DNA from: an uncultured Bacteroidales bacterium
Lineage (GTDB): Bacteria; Bacteroidota; Bacteroidia; Bacteroidales; Bacteroidaceae
Assembly (NCBI GenBank): GCA_937906165.1
Contig: CALCYA010000118.1
Coordinates: 1-40,710 of the forward strand
Direction of reading: 5' to 3'
DNA: 40,710 nucleotides
Both the position numbers and the translations under genes were made by a program. This document shows positions 15,588 to 25,038 of the stretch, piece after piece (the first letter of the stretch is position 1; every line of letters starts with the position of its first letter). The notes beneath the pieces were generated by a model. The model ran no database searches, was not told where the DNA came from, and saw only the letters and a list, made by a program, of their open reading frames with translations.

Positions 15588-18026
15588 TCAGATATTCGCG
15601 ATACGCATTATGTCGGCAAACACGCCTGCCGCAGTAACACTTGCACCGGCACCGTATCCCTGGATGAGCATCGGATACTCCTTGTAGCGCTCTGTCGTGA
15701 GCAGGACAATATTGTTGCTTCCCTCAAGATGGTAGAAAGGATGACGCTCGTCAACCTTGCTGAGCGATACGCTTCCTTTGCCGTTATCGTAGCGCGCGAT
15801 AAAACGCCAATGCTTCTTCTCGGCAACCAGCTGCTGACGCTCCTTCTCGAACTGCCCGTCGAGCTGCGGGAGCTTTGCCCAGAAGTTCTCGATACTGCCG
15901 TCAAAGAGTTCCTGCGGGATGAAGAGATTCGCCTCAACATCCTCCTGCTCTATAGAATAGCCAGCCTCACGCGCAAGGATGACAAGCTTTCTTATCACAT
16001 CCTTTCCGCAAAGGTCGATACGCGGATCGGGTTCGCTGTAACCCTTCTCCTGTGCCAGACGGACAGCCTCGCTCAATGGAATATCACGGCTGAGCACGTT
16101 GAATATGAAGTTCAGTGTACCGCTCAACACAGCCTCAATCTTCAGAATCTTGTCGCCACTGTTGATGAGGTCATTAATGGTATTGATGATTGGCAAACCG
16201 GCACCTACGTTTGTCTCGAAGAGGAATTTGATGTTACGCTGGCGTGCAATGTGCTTCAGTCTGCTGTATGTAGCGTAGTCGCTTGATGCGGCAATCTTGT
16301 TTGCTGCAACCACGTTGATGTTGTGTGACAGAAGATCGGCATAAAGCGATGCCACCTCCCCGTTTGCAGTACAATCCACAAACACAGGATTGAAGATATT
16401 CATATGTATTATCTCATCGCGAAGGCGCTGGATATCGCACTCTTTGCTTGCGTTGAGAGCCGCACGATAGTTGGTGAGTTCAAGCCCCTCGCGGTCAAAT
16501 ATTGCATGACGGCTGTTCGCGATACCGACTATGTTCAGTTTGAGACTATGTTCCTTCTTTAGTTTCTCCTGCTGTGAAGCAATCTGCTCTATAAGGCTAC
16601 TGCCCACAGTACCGATACCGCATATAAAGAGGTTAAGCACCTTGTACTCGGACAGGAAGAACGAGTCGTGGATTACGTTGAGCGTCTTGCGCAAAAGACT
16701 TGCCTCAATCACAAACGAGATATTAGTCTCCTGGCCACCCTGGGCACAGGCAATGACATTGATACCGTTGCGTCCGAGTGTCTGGAAGAGTTTACCTATT
16801 ATACCTGCGTTGTGACGCATATTCTCACCCACGATTGCTACGGTCGAGAGTTCCGACGTTGCACGCACGCTCTCCATAAGACCCATAGAAATCTCTTTCT
16901 CGAATTCCTTATTGAGCACCTCGCAAGCCTTCTCGGCATCGACATGACGCAAGCCGAGTGACGTACTGTTCTCCGATGAAGCCTGGGCTACAAGGAAGAC
17001 ACTGATGTTGGCATTTGCAAGAGTGCGGAAAATACGCTGGTTGACACCCACGATACCCACCATACCCAATCCTTGAACTGTCAGCAGATCGGTATCATTG
17101 ATGCTTGATATACCCTTGATGAGCCGTCCTTCGTCCTCACTATGGTCATCGATGACGGTACCCGCAGCCTCGGGATTGAAAGTATTCTTTATCTTGATGG
17201 GGATATTCGCCTTGAAGACAGGATATATCGTAGGCGGATACACGACCTTGGCACCGAAGTTGCAGAGCTCGGTGGCCTCGACATAACTCAAGTGCCCGAT
17301 GGTATATGCATTGTTTATGACGCGTGGATCGGCAGTCATGAAACCGTCCACGTCGGTCCATATCTCAAGACAATCGGCCTTCAAGGTAGCTGCAATGACT
17401 GCAGCCGTATAGTCACTGCCGCCACGGCCCAGATTGGTAATCTCATCATTGTCCTTATCCTGGGCAATGAATCCCGGAACCACAATCACCTGCTCATTGC
17501 CATTATCAAAATGTTCGTGTATAAGCCTGTCGGTAAGCTCGTCGGCAAGGATATATTTGCCGTGCTTTGTCTCGGTCTTTATGAAGTTACGGGCATTGTA
17601 ACGCACCGCACCTGTTATAAGGGATGTGACAATGCGGCTCGAGATTCTCTCACCATAGCTGACAATGGTAGCTTCAGACTTTGGCACAAGGTTGTTGATG
17701 AGCGCCAGTCCCTGATAGATGTTGTTCAGTTCGTTAAGCAGGACATCAACCTCCTGCAACAACGCACTGCGCTTATCATTGTCAGATATTATGGCATTTA
17801 TGAGGTCATGATGACGTGACACGATTTCCTGGAACTCCCTGTTAAAATCGTTATCACCGTTTACAGCCATATTGGCAGTCTTGATGAGTTTGTCAGTTAT
17901 GCCACCCAGAGCCGACACCACAACAATAATCTTTTCGTTGGCAGCTGCAGACTCGACAATACTTTTGAGATTTAATATACTGTTTACGGAACCTACGGAT
18001 GTTCCGCCGAATTTCATTACTTTCAT
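15588..18026 (-). CDS. thrA: Bifunctional aspartokinase / homoserine dehydrogenase I
   Basis: An 812-residue fusion that catalyses the first and third steps of the aspartate pathway to threonine and methionine. The aspartokinase part (1 to about 300) has KFGGTSVGS at residues 5-13, GRGGSDYTAA and FGAKVVYP; two ACT-type regulatory segments follow (LLTVQGLGMVGIVGV and VAIVGENMRHNAGI). The homoserine dehydrogenase part starts near residue 463 with the NAD(P)-binding FICGIGTVGSSLIEQ and contains NVGAGLPIINTI and GTLNFIF. It is transcribed alone, from a TAAATTTG element to a clear terminator. No leader-peptide attenuator is visible. Confidence 0.97.
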   Translation of the reverse strand: MKVMKFGGTSVGSVNSILNLKSIVESAAANEKIIVVVSALGGITDKLIKTANMAVNGDNDFNREFQEIVSRHHDLINAIISDNDKRSALLQEVDVLLNELNNIYQGLALINNLVPKSEATIVSYGERISSRIVTSLITGAVRYNARNFIKTETKHGKYILADELTDRLIHEHFDNGNEQVIVVPGFIAQDKDNDEITNLGRGGSDYTAAVIAATLKADCLEIWTDVDGFMTADPRVINNAYTIGHLSYVEATELCNFGAKVVYPPTIYPVFKANIPIKIKNTFNPEAAGTVIDDHSEDEGRLIKGISSINDTDLLTVQGLGMVGIVGVNQRIFRTLANANISVFLVAQASSENSTSLGLRHVDAEKACEVLNKEFEKEISMGLMESVRATSELSTVAIVGENMRHNAGIIGKLFQTLGRNGINVIACAQGGQETNISFVIEASLLRKTLNVIHDSFFLSEYKVLNLFICGIGTVGSSLIEQIASQQEKLKKEHSLKLNIVGIANSRHAIFDREGLELTNYRAALNASKECDIQRLRDEIIHMNIFNPVFVDCTANGEVASLYADLLSHNINVVAANKIAASSDYATYSRLKHIARQRNIKFLFETNVGAGLPIINTINDLINSGDKILKIEAVLSGTLNFIFNVLSRDIPLSEAVRLAQEKGYSEPDPRIDLCGKDVIRKLVILAREAGYSIEQEDVEANLFIPQELFDGSIENFWAKLPQLDGQFEKERQQLVAEKKHWRFIARYDNGKGSVSLSKVDERHPFYHLEGSNNIVLLTTERYKEYPMLIQGYGAGASVTAAGVFADIMRIANI

Positions 18027-18061
18027 TTGCTGTTGTTTAGCACGGTTTTATTTTCAAGTCG

Positions 18062-18069
18062 CAAATTTA
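18062..18069 (-). promoter_or_regulatory. Candidate -7 element for thrA
   Basis: TAAATTTG on the minus strand matches TAnnTTTG exactly, 35 bases upstream of the thrA ATG. No TTTG is found at 19-21 bases upstream; the region there is very AT-rich. Confidence 0.5.
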
Positions 18070-18152
18070 CTCTTTTTATACAAGAAACTATTTTAATTTT
18101 ATTTAAAAATAAGCAGCAACTTCAAAAAGTATAACACATAAACAGAGACATT

Positions 18153-19286
18153 ATGAAAAACAGGAACATCAGCAAAGATCCGGTCCGCATCCGCACTAAG
18201 AAAATTTCCAACGGTTGCCAGTCCATCTATCTTGATATTTATCGTAACGGAGTACGTGACTATGAATTCCTCAAACTCTATCTCATTCCGCCGACAGACA
18301 GCTATGCCCGTATGCAGAACAAGGCAACAATGAGAGCCGCCTGTGCCATAAAGACAAAACGTACAATAGAAATCGCCAACGAGAAAGCCGGCATACAGCA
18401 GGTACATAAAAGAATCACATTGCTGCGATGGATGCAGACCTATAGGGATGAACAAGCGAAGCGTGGACGGAAATGTATCGGGCAACTCAACCGTACCATC
18501 GCTCTCCTTGCGGAATATGGAGGAAAAAGGAGGCTGTTGCGGGAAGTTGACATGGAATTCGGGTTGGGGTTCATATATTACCTTACCGAGGTGTACCGTA
18601 CCGTATACCACAAACCGGTAACAAAAACAACGGCACTAGACTACTACCGCGGGCTTTGCAGCGCACTGAACGCAGCCGTACGTGCCGGTGAAATCAGAGA
18701 GAACCCATTGAACAAGATAGAGAGCATCAACAAGATAAAGATTCCGGAGAGCCGCCGCGAATATCTGACCATAGACGAAGTAAAACAGCTTATAGCGACC
18801 CCTTGCAGGATGCACAATGTGAAGCAGGCCTATCTGTTCTCATGCTTTTGCGGATTGAGAATAAGTGATATAGAGGCACTACGTCGTGAAAACATCGAGG
18901 AAGAGCAGGGGAAAACCCGACTGAACATCATCATGCGCAAGACCAAAACCCCGCTCTATCTTCCGCTATCCCGACAAGCACTCAAATGGATGCCTGACGG
19001 CTATATTACATTTGAGCCGGGAGAACGGCTCTTTAAGCTTCCATCGCGTACATACGGCAATGCCATCCTCAAACAATGGAGCTGCGCCGCCGGCATCAAC
19101 AAGCATATAACCTACCACACCGCACGACACACTTTCGCCACAATGATGCTCACTCTGGGTGCCGACCTCTACACTACTTCAAAATTGCTGGGGCACAGCG
19201 AAGTAAGGACGACCCAAGTCTATGCACGCATAATAAACAAGAAGAAAGACGATGCAGTGAATCTTGTGAATGAAGTGTTTGAATAA
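18153..19286 (+). CDS. Tyrosine recombinase / phage-type integrase
   Basis: A 377-residue tyrosine recombinase that breaks and rejoins DNA at specific sites. The N-terminal 90 residues look like an arm-binding domain, about 95-200 is the SAM-like core-binding domain, and the catalytic domain follows. All catalytic residues are visible: Arg in CGLRISDIEAL, Lys in MRKTKTP, His-x-x-Arg in HTARHTFATM, His in LLGHSEV and the nucleophile Tyr in TTQVYARI. It resembles Bacteroidales integrases and Tsr/Mpi-type invertases. There is no excisionase, mobilisation gene or tRNA target beside it, and I found no inverted-repeat pair around it. Confidence 0.93.
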   Translation: MKNRNISKDPVRIRTKKISNGCQSIYLDIYRNGVRDYEFLKLYLIPPTDSYARMQNKATMRAACAIKTKRTIEIANEKAGIQQVHKRITLLRWMQTYRDEQAKRGRKCIGQLNRTIALLAEYGGKRRLLREVDMEFGLGFIYYLTEVYRTVYHKPVTKTTALDYYRGLCSALNAAVRAGEIRENPLNKIESINKIKIPESRREYLTIDEVKQLIATPCRMHNVKQAYLFSCFCGLRISDIEALRRENIEEEQGKTRLNIIMRKTKTPLYLPLSRQALKWMPDGYITFEPGERLFKLPSRTYGNAILKQWSCAAGINKHITYHTARHTFATMMLTLGADLYTTSKLLGHSEVRTTQVYARIINKKKDDAVNLVNEVFE

Positions 19287-19391
19287 AAAGCCGATATCCG
19301 GTTACCTTTCATTTTTACAGAGCTATTTTACAATTTTGCAAGTAGAGCTGCTTTTTTATATTTTTTGCTTTCAAGTGACAGACATTAATAC

Positions 19392-19399
19392 TAAATTTG
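19392..19399 (+). promoter_or_regulatory. Candidate -7 element for the LPS-kinase-like gene
   Basis: TAAATTTG matches TAnnTTTG, 35 bases upstream of the ATG at 19435. A TTTG ends 24 bases upstream (19364-19367), somewhat further than usual. Confidence 0.55.
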
Positions 19400-19434
19400 C
19401 GAAAACTATTTAACATTTAAAAGTTTTGCCATAT

Positions 19435-20184
19435 ATGAAAATTTCCATAAGTCCACAATACGAGCATCTACGTGGGGATATATTGAAGGTTGTCACCGGA
19501 GATTATATTGCAAGCAAGGTCTATTGCCACAAACGCAATGTGGTTGAGAAAGTATGCATGCAAGGTAAGGATTATGTGGTCAAGACATACAAACGTCCGA
19601 ATTTCTTTAACAGACTGGCATACACCTATTTACGGAAATCAAAAGCAAAAAGGGCTTTCTTGAACGCGCTCCATTTATTGGAACTTGGCATTGAGACGCC
19701 TGCACCTGTCGCATACATAGAGATATACAATAAAGGACTATTCAGCAAGGGATATTTCATATCGGAGCATGTCCCGTACCACACTTTGGACGAGGCATTC
19801 AAGAATAAGTCTCCCGAGGGTCACGACCTGCGTCTAAGAACCCAATTTATGGAATTCTCACTCTCGCTGCACAAAAAGAAAGTATTGCCATTGGACTTTA
19901 ATAGCGGTAATATTTTTTACTATTTTGACACAGAGAAGGAACGCTATAATTTTGCTCTTACGGACATCAACCGTATGCAGTTCGGCAAAACACCTTCTAC
20001 ATATGCCGTGATGCGTTCCTTTGAACAATTGGGTGTACCTGCAGACGGACTTTACAAGTTAGCACTATACTACAGTTCCCAAAAAGGCAGCGACCTTGAA
20101 TATTCAATGTTCATATTCCTTTTCCATCGCCTCTGCAACCGCATCAAACATCTACTCAAGAGCAAGGCGAAAGCAAAGCATTGA
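19435..20184 (+). CDS. Lipopolysaccharide kinase (InaA/KdkA-like) family protein
   Basis: A 249-residue small protein-kinase-fold enzyme. An N-lobe with a lysine-containing strand (KDYVVKTYKRPNFFNR) is followed by the FLNALHLLELGIETPAPVAYIE segment, then SKGYFISEHVPYHTL at the hinge. The catalytic loop is LPLDFNSGNIFYYF and the metal-binding Asp is probably in FALTDINRMQFG. This matches the lipopolysaccharide core kinase (WaaP/KdkA/InaA) group, which phosphorylates Kdo or heptose of the inner core at the cytoplasmic face. I use ATG 19435 rather than the TTG at 19426. It stands alone between the recombinase and the glycan operon. Confidence 0.82.
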   Translation: MKISISPQYEHLRGDILKVVTGDYIASKVYCHKRNVVEKVCMQGKDYVVKTYKRPNFFNRLAYTYLRKSKAKRAFLNALHLLELGIETPAPVAYIEIYNKGLFSKGYFISEHVPYHTLDEAFKNKSPEGHDLRLRTQFMEFSLSLHKKKVLPLDFNSGNIFYYFDTEKERYNFALTDINRMQFGKTPSTYAVMRSFEQLGVPADGLYKLALYYSSQKGSDLEYSMFIFLFHRLCNRIKHLLKSKAKAKH

Positions 20185-20227
20185 CAACATTTAGCCATCA
20201 GGTGAAATCAGGAAACAATACAGGGCG

Positions 20228-20283
20228 CACTGAAATATAATCAGTGAGGAGGCTTGTAATATTGGTTTTCTTTGCTACATTTG
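20228..20283 (+). promoter_or_regulatory. Promoter and adjacent dyad of the glycan-degradation operon
   Basis: TTG at 20254-20256 and TACATTTG at 20276-20283 are separated by exactly 19 bases, the usual Bacteroidota spacing. Transcription should start near 20290, 68 bases before the GH125 ATG. Just upstream, CACTGA (20228-20233) and TCAGTG (20241-20246) form a dyad with a 7-base spacer, a possible activator-binding site. Confidence 0.65.
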
Positions 20284-20357
20284 TAGGTATACTGCATTTG
20301 AGCGGTTCCGGATTGTTCATAAAAGCAACACGAATCACCTACAAATATAAAACCCAT

Positions 20358-21764
20358 ATGAAAAGACCTGCAATCATCTTATTAGCCGTTGCAGTTACAT
20401 TGTCAGCATCTTGTACAGCACAAGAATACGAAAGCAGACGACCTTCGCCCGAAAAAAGGCTGTTCATTTCCAAGGCTGTTGAGTCAAAAATTATTGAGGT
20501 TATAGGACTTCTTGACAATAAGAGACTTGCATGGATGTTCGCAAACTGCTTCCCGAACACTCTTGACACAACCATACACCCAAACGGAGATGATGACACG
20601 TTCGTGTACACAGGTGACATACACGCAATGTGGTTGAGGGACTCAGGTGCGCAGGTGTGGCCTTACCTGCAACTGATCAACAATGACTCCGAGCTGAAAA
20701 AACTGATTGCAGGAGTCATTAATCGCCAGTTCAAGTGCATATGCATAGACCCGTATGCCAACGCTTTTTACAAAGAGCCCGACAAAGTAGGCGAATGGGC
20801 AAAAGACAAGACCGACATGAAGCCGGGAGTGCACGAGAGAAAATGGGAGATTGACTCCCATTGCTACCCCATTAGGCTTGCATACGAATATTGGAAAATC
20901 ACGGGCGACACATCCATTTTCTCTGAAACATGGTTAGAGGCAATCCAGCTCACACTCAAGACATTCCGTGAGCAACAAAGAAAAGACGGTGTGGGCCCTT
21001 ACACATTCCTCAGGGTTACTGACCGCACCTTTGACACATTGAGCAACCGCGGCAGCGGCACCCCCGTAAACCCTGTAGGTCTTATCGCATCAGCGTTCCG
21101 CCCGTCTGATGATGCTACCACATTCCAGTTCCTTGTACCGTCGAATTTCTTTGCAGTGACCTCTCTGCGCAAGGCTGCAGAGATCTTGACCGAAGTGAAC
21201 GGCCGCAAAGAACTCGCCGACAGTTGCCTTGAACTCGCCAAGGAGGTGGAGGATGCACTCAAGAAGTATGCGACATATAATCACCCTGAATTCGGTACGA
21301 TATACGCATTTGAAGTTGACGGATTCGGCAACCACATGCTGATGGACGACGCCAACGTTCCGAGCCTTCTGGCAATGCCATACTTGGGCGATGTTGACAT
21401 CAACGACCCCATATACCAGAACACCCGCCGTTTCGTGTGGAGCGAGAGCAACCCCTATTTTTTCCGCGGCAAGGTAGCTGAAGGCATCGGCGGACCACAC
21501 ATCGGCTACGACATGGCATGGCCCATGAGCATCATGATGAAAGCATTCACAAGCCAGGACGGCGAGGAAATCAAATGGTGCATCGAAACACTCATGAAGA
21601 CCGACGCCGGAACCGGCTTCATGCACGAATCGTTCAACGTGAACAACCCCAAGGATTACACACGCTCCTGGTTCGCATGGCAGAACGGGCTTTTCGGAGA
21701 GCTCATACTCAAAATCATCGAAGACGGCAAAATAGAGATTCTCAACAGCATAGACATCAAATGA
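20358..21764 (+). CDS. GH125 exo-alpha-1,6-mannosidase, lipoprotein
   Basis: A 468-residue glycoside hydrolase of family GH125, inverting enzymes that remove terminal alpha-1,6-linked mannose. The signal peptide ends with a lipobox (LSASC, Cys19), so it is a lipoprotein. Family landmarks are DIHAMWLRDSGAQVWPYL at 87-104, ERKWEIDSHCYPIRLAYEYW near 160-179, and RGKVAEGIGGPHIGYDMAWP near 370-389. By comparison with the clostridial enzyme the catalytic base is probably Glu424 (GFMHES) and the acid an Asp near 226. I use ATG 20358: an upstream GTG at 20244 would precede the promoter. First of four genes with 1-12 base gaps. Confidence 0.93.
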   Translation: MKRPAIILLAVAVTLSASCTAQEYESRRPSPEKRLFISKAVESKIIEVIGLLDNKRLAWMFANCFPNTLDTTIHPNGDDDTFVYTGDIHAMWLRDSGAQVWPYLQLINNDSELKKLIAGVINRQFKCICIDPYANAFYKEPDKVGEWAKDKTDMKPGVHERKWEIDSHCYPIRLAYEYWKITGDTSIFSETWLEAIQLTLKTFREQQRKDGVGPYTFLRVTDRTFDTLSNRGSGTPVNPVGLIASAFRPSDDATTFQFLVPSNFFAVTSLRKAAEILTEVNGRKELADSCLELAKEVEDALKKYATYNHPEFGTIYAFEVDGFGNHMLMDDANVPSLLAMPYLGDVDINDPIYQNTRRFVWSESNPYFFRGKVAEGIGGPHIGYDMAWPMSIMMKAFTSQDGEEIKWCIETLMKTDAGTGFMHESFNVNNPKDYTRSWFAWQNGLFGELILKIIEDGKIEILNSIDIK

Positions 21765-21765
21765 T

Positions 21766-23259
21766 ATGAAACGTTATTTTTCGGTGCTGCTTCTGCTACT
21801 GACATGGCTCACAAGCCCCGCACAAAGCAGCTTCATTGTGGGAGATTACAACATAAGGTACAACAACCCCGAAGATGCAAAGAAGGGTGCCGCATGGGCC
21901 GACCGCCTGCCCCACATCTGCGACATGGTCAACTATGAAGGATGGGACATCTTCTGTGCGCAAGAGGTTCTTGACGACCAGTTACAGGACCTGTTGAAAG
22001 GGCTTGACGGCTATGACCACATAGGCGTAGGGCGCATTGACGGCAAAAAGGCAGGCGAGTATGCTCCAATCCTTTACCGCAAGAGCAGGATGCGTTGTAT
22101 AAGCAACGGCAACTTCTGGCTGTCGGAGACACCCGACGTCGTCGGCTCTAAAGGATGGGATGCCGACCAAAGGAGAATATGCACATGGGGACTTTTCGAG
22201 GACAAGAGCACCAAATGGCAGTTCTGGGTATTCAACCTGCATCTTGACCACGTGGGATGGGTAGCACGACGCGAGAGCGCGAAGCTTGTACTCACAAGGA
22301 TTGAAGAGATGTGCGACGGCAAGCCCTACATACTTACCGGTGATTTCAATGTTGACCAGGACGACGAGATATACGGGATTCTCGTTGAATCGGGGAAACT
22401 TGTGGACACCCACGACGTCGCGAAGCACCGCATGGCAAAGAACGGTACAATAAACAGCTTCAAAACAGAACGTTACACCAAGAGCCGCATAGACCATATA
22501 TTCGTCTCACCGGATTTCACCACACACGGATACGGCATACTCACATACCACTATTGGGCGCCGGCAAAGGAAGGAGAAAAAGAGTACAAGCCTCATGTGC
22601 TTTCAGACCACTACCCTGTAGAGGTACGCCTGGAGCTGCCCAGATACCGGGCTCCACAGGACTGGGCACAATACGGCAACTATGAAAAGAAGAACAGCGA
22701 GACAAAAAAGCCTGAAGTTGTCTTCATGGGAAACTCCATCACAAGCAACTGGTACCGTTTCCACCCCGAATTCTTCCATGAGAACAACTATGCAGGGCGC
22801 GGCATAAGCGGCCAGGTGACAGCACAGATGCTTGCAAGGTTCCGCTCCGATGTCATTGACCTGAAACCCGACAAAGTGGTTATTCTTGCCGGCACAAACG
22901 ACATTGCAATGAACCAGGGATATGTATCAATCGAACATATCTTCGAGAACATCGTCTCAATGGCAGAACTTGCGGTACACAATGACATTGAAGTAGTATT
23001 GTGTTCCGTTCTTCCTGCCGACAGATTCTCCTGGTCGTGGGAGATATCAAGTGAAAGGGCAAAAGCTTCAATCAAGGAGCTCAATGACTTGCTCCGCACG
23101 TATGCCAAGGAAAATGACCTTGAATATGCAGATTATTATTCGGCAATGGCCGACGAGAACCTTGCTCTGAAGAAAGAGTACCAACAGGATGCCGTGCACC
23201 CCAACAAGGCCGGTTATCTTGTCATGGAGGAGATTATACAGGCAATACTCAAGAAATAA
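21766..23259 (+). CDS. Fusion of an EEP-family phosphodiesterase and an SGNH/GDSL hydrolase
   Basis: A 497-residue exported protein with two catalytic domains behind a signal peptide (1-19). Residues 22-292 are an endonuclease/exonuclease/phosphatase domain with the complete metal and catalytic set: Asn29, Glu67 (CAQE), NLHLDH at 157-162, GDFN at 192-195, RIDH at 241-244 and SDH at 280-282. Residues 315-497 are an SGNH hydrolase with FMGNSIT (Ser324), GRGISG (344-349), GTND (Asn378) and DAVH (Asp475, His478). Both sites look active. EEP domains cut phosphoester bonds and SGNH domains remove acyl groups. A substrate bearing both is implied; its identity is not shown. Confidence 0.9.
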   Translation: MKRYFSVLLLLLTWLTSPAQSSFIVGDYNIRYNNPEDAKKGAAWADRLPHICDMVNYEGWDIFCAQEVLDDQLQDLLKGLDGYDHIGVGRIDGKKAGEYAPILYRKSRMRCISNGNFWLSETPDVVGSKGWDADQRRICTWGLFEDKSTKWQFWVFNLHLDHVGWVARRESAKLVLTRIEEMCDGKPYILTGDFNVDQDDEIYGILVESGKLVDTHDVAKHRMAKNGTINSFKTERYTKSRIDHIFVSPDFTTHGYGILTYHYWAPAKEGEKEYKPHVLSDHYPVEVRLELPRYRAPQDWAQYGNYEKKNSETKKPEVVFMGNSITSNWYRFHPEFFHENNYAGRGISGQVTAQMLARFRSDVIDLKPDKVVILAGTNDIAMNQGYVSIEHIFENIVSMAELAVHNDIEVVLCSVLPADRFSWSWEISSERAKASIKELNDLLRTYAKENDLEYADYYSAMADENLALKKEYQQDAVHPNKAGYLVMEEIIQAILKK

Positions 23260-23271
23260 AACACTACAGAT

Positions 23272-25029
23272 ATGAGAAAAACAGCAATTCTTTTGATTTC
23301 ACTCTTTCTCGGCGGCCTTGCCTGCGCACAGGAATTTGTCACATACAAGGAGGCCAAGGACCCTATAAAGGTATCGGACAGGAGCAAGGCCCTGTGGAAA
23401 CAGGCCGGTAAACTCAATGCACAGTGGGTTTCGGCCGACTCTTTATACTCACGCAGTGAAGTCCCCGTGGAAAGTGGCGTGGATGTACGCATACTTGAAG
23501 GCTGGCGAGGAGAGAGAGTGTCCGCACAGCTGTTACTGTGGACAGGTAAGGGGGTTGACAGAGTAAGATGCGAGGTCAAGGATTTCAAATCGACAGACGC
23601 AGAATTGCCTTCGGAAATTGCCAAGGCACGTTTTGTACGCTACACCATTGCCGACCAGGGCGGATATGACTGCCGTTGTGAACGCGGCCCAAAGCACAAG
23701 AGTTTCCTCGCACCCGACATGATTGACTCCCTTGAGGTATTCAATATGGAACCGAACACCGTGCGCCCCGTGTGGATTACAATAAACATACCACAGGATG
23801 CAAAACCGGGCAAATACAGCACTGAGATTGTCGTTACAGCCAAAGGTGCCGGCAAGATCAGGCTGCCGCTAGAGCTTGAGGTAATTGGGCAGACACTCCC
23901 TGAATATGACGAATGGAGTTTTCATCTTGACCTATGGCAGCACCCGTCGGCAGTAGCCCGTGCGCAGGAACTTGAGATGTGGAGCGACGAGCATTTCGAA
24001 GCCATCAGACAACAGATGCAGCTGCTTGTCGAGGCAGGGCAGAAGGTCATTACCACCACCCTGAACCGCGACCCTTGGGGCTCGCAGACCTTCGACGACT
24101 ATGAGGACATGATTATCTGGACAAAAGCCAAAGACGGCAGCTGGAGTTTCGACTACACTGTCTTTGACCGCTATGTGGAGCTGATGATGGGTCTGGGTAT
24201 CAACAAGCAGATAAACTGCTACTCGATGCTACCGTGGAACAACCGCATGAACTGGTACGAGAACAACAACTTCAAGGTTTCGTCTGTCAGTCCGAAGAGC
24301 GCACGCTACGAGGAGATGTGGGGTGCATTCCTTACGGATTTTGTAAGACACCTGAAAGAAAAAGGATGGTGCGGAATAACAAACATTGCAACTGACGAAC
24401 GCTCACCCGAGGAGATGGAGATTGTTATAAAACTCATTGAGAAATATGCACCAGAACTTGGCTTTGCAATGGCAGACAACCATGCATCGTACCGCCGCAT
24501 ACCCAACATCAGGGACTGCAGTGTAGCGCAACGACAGCTCTACCTCACACAGGAGGAGATTGATGAACGCAGGGCAAAAGGACACGTAACCACATTCTAT
24601 GTATGTTGCAGCACATATTTTCCCAACAGTTTCACATACTCGCAACCATGGGAGTCGGAACTTCTGAACTGGCACGCTATCTCAAAGGATTATGACGGAC
24701 AGCTGCGTTGGGCATACAACTCATGGCCCGACCGTCCCGAATATGACTCAAGGTTCAGGACCATGGCATCGGGCGATACCTATCAGGTTTACCCATACGC
24801 ACGCACCTCAATGCGTTTCGAGCGTATGATTGACGGCATTGAGGATTATGAGAAGATAATGATTCTGCGCGCAAAGTATGCCGACAAGAAGGAGGTGCTT
24901 GCTCCACTGGAAAAGAAACTCGATGAGATGGCAGGAATGAAACTGACCGACACCAACCTCCCATGGCACAGAACCCTTCAGGAGGCCAAAGCACTGCTAT
25001 ACTCAATTTCAAAAGAACTGGCGGAATAA
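23272..25029 (+). CDS. GH123-like glycoside hydrolase (DUF4091-type)
   Basis: A 585-residue exported protein (signal peptide 1-19, ending CAQ) of the DUF4091/GH123-like group. An N-terminal beta-rich region (about 25-205) is followed by a TIM-barrel-like catalytic domain and a C-terminal part with RMIDGIEDYEKIMILR. In GH123 N-acetyl-beta-galactosaminidases catalysis uses a neighbouring Asp-Glu pair and the substrate's acetamido group; here Asp375-Glu376 (NIATDERS) occupies the expected place. Removal of beta-linked N-acetylgalactosamine is therefore likely but not proven, because the group is divergent. Gaps of 12 and 9 bases place it firmly in the operon. Confidence 0.85.
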   Translation: MRKTAILLISLFLGGLACAQEFVTYKEAKDPIKVSDRSKALWKQAGKLNAQWVSADSLYSRSEVPVESGVDVRILEGWRGERVSAQLLLWTGKGVDRVRCEVKDFKSTDAELPSEIAKARFVRYTIADQGGYDCRCERGPKHKSFLAPDMIDSLEVFNMEPNTVRPVWITINIPQDAKPGKYSTEIVVTAKGAGKIRLPLELEVIGQTLPEYDEWSFHLDLWQHPSAVARAQELEMWSDEHFEAIRQQMQLLVEAGQKVITTTLNRDPWGSQTFDDYEDMIIWTKAKDGSWSFDYTVFDRYVELMMGLGINKQINCYSMLPWNNRMNWYENNNFKVSSVSPKSARYEEMWGAFLTDFVRHLKEKGWCGITNIATDERSPEEMEIVIKLIEKYAPELGFAMADNHASYRRIPNIRDCSVAQRQLYLTQEEIDERRAKGHVTTFYVCCSTYFPNSFTYSQPWESELLNWHAISKDYDGQLRWAYNSWPDRPEYDSRFRTMASGDTYQVYPYARTSMRFERMIDGIEDYEKIMILRAKYADKKEVLAPLEKKLDEMAGMKLTDTNLPWHRTLQEAKALLYSISKELAE

Positions 25030-25038
25030 CAAGGAACT

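Noticed and set aside
18027..19434. Recombinase region as a prophage or conjugative element
   Set aside because: Only one recombinase gene is present, flanked directly by thrA and an LPS-kinase-like gene; no structural, mobilisation or att sequences are seen.
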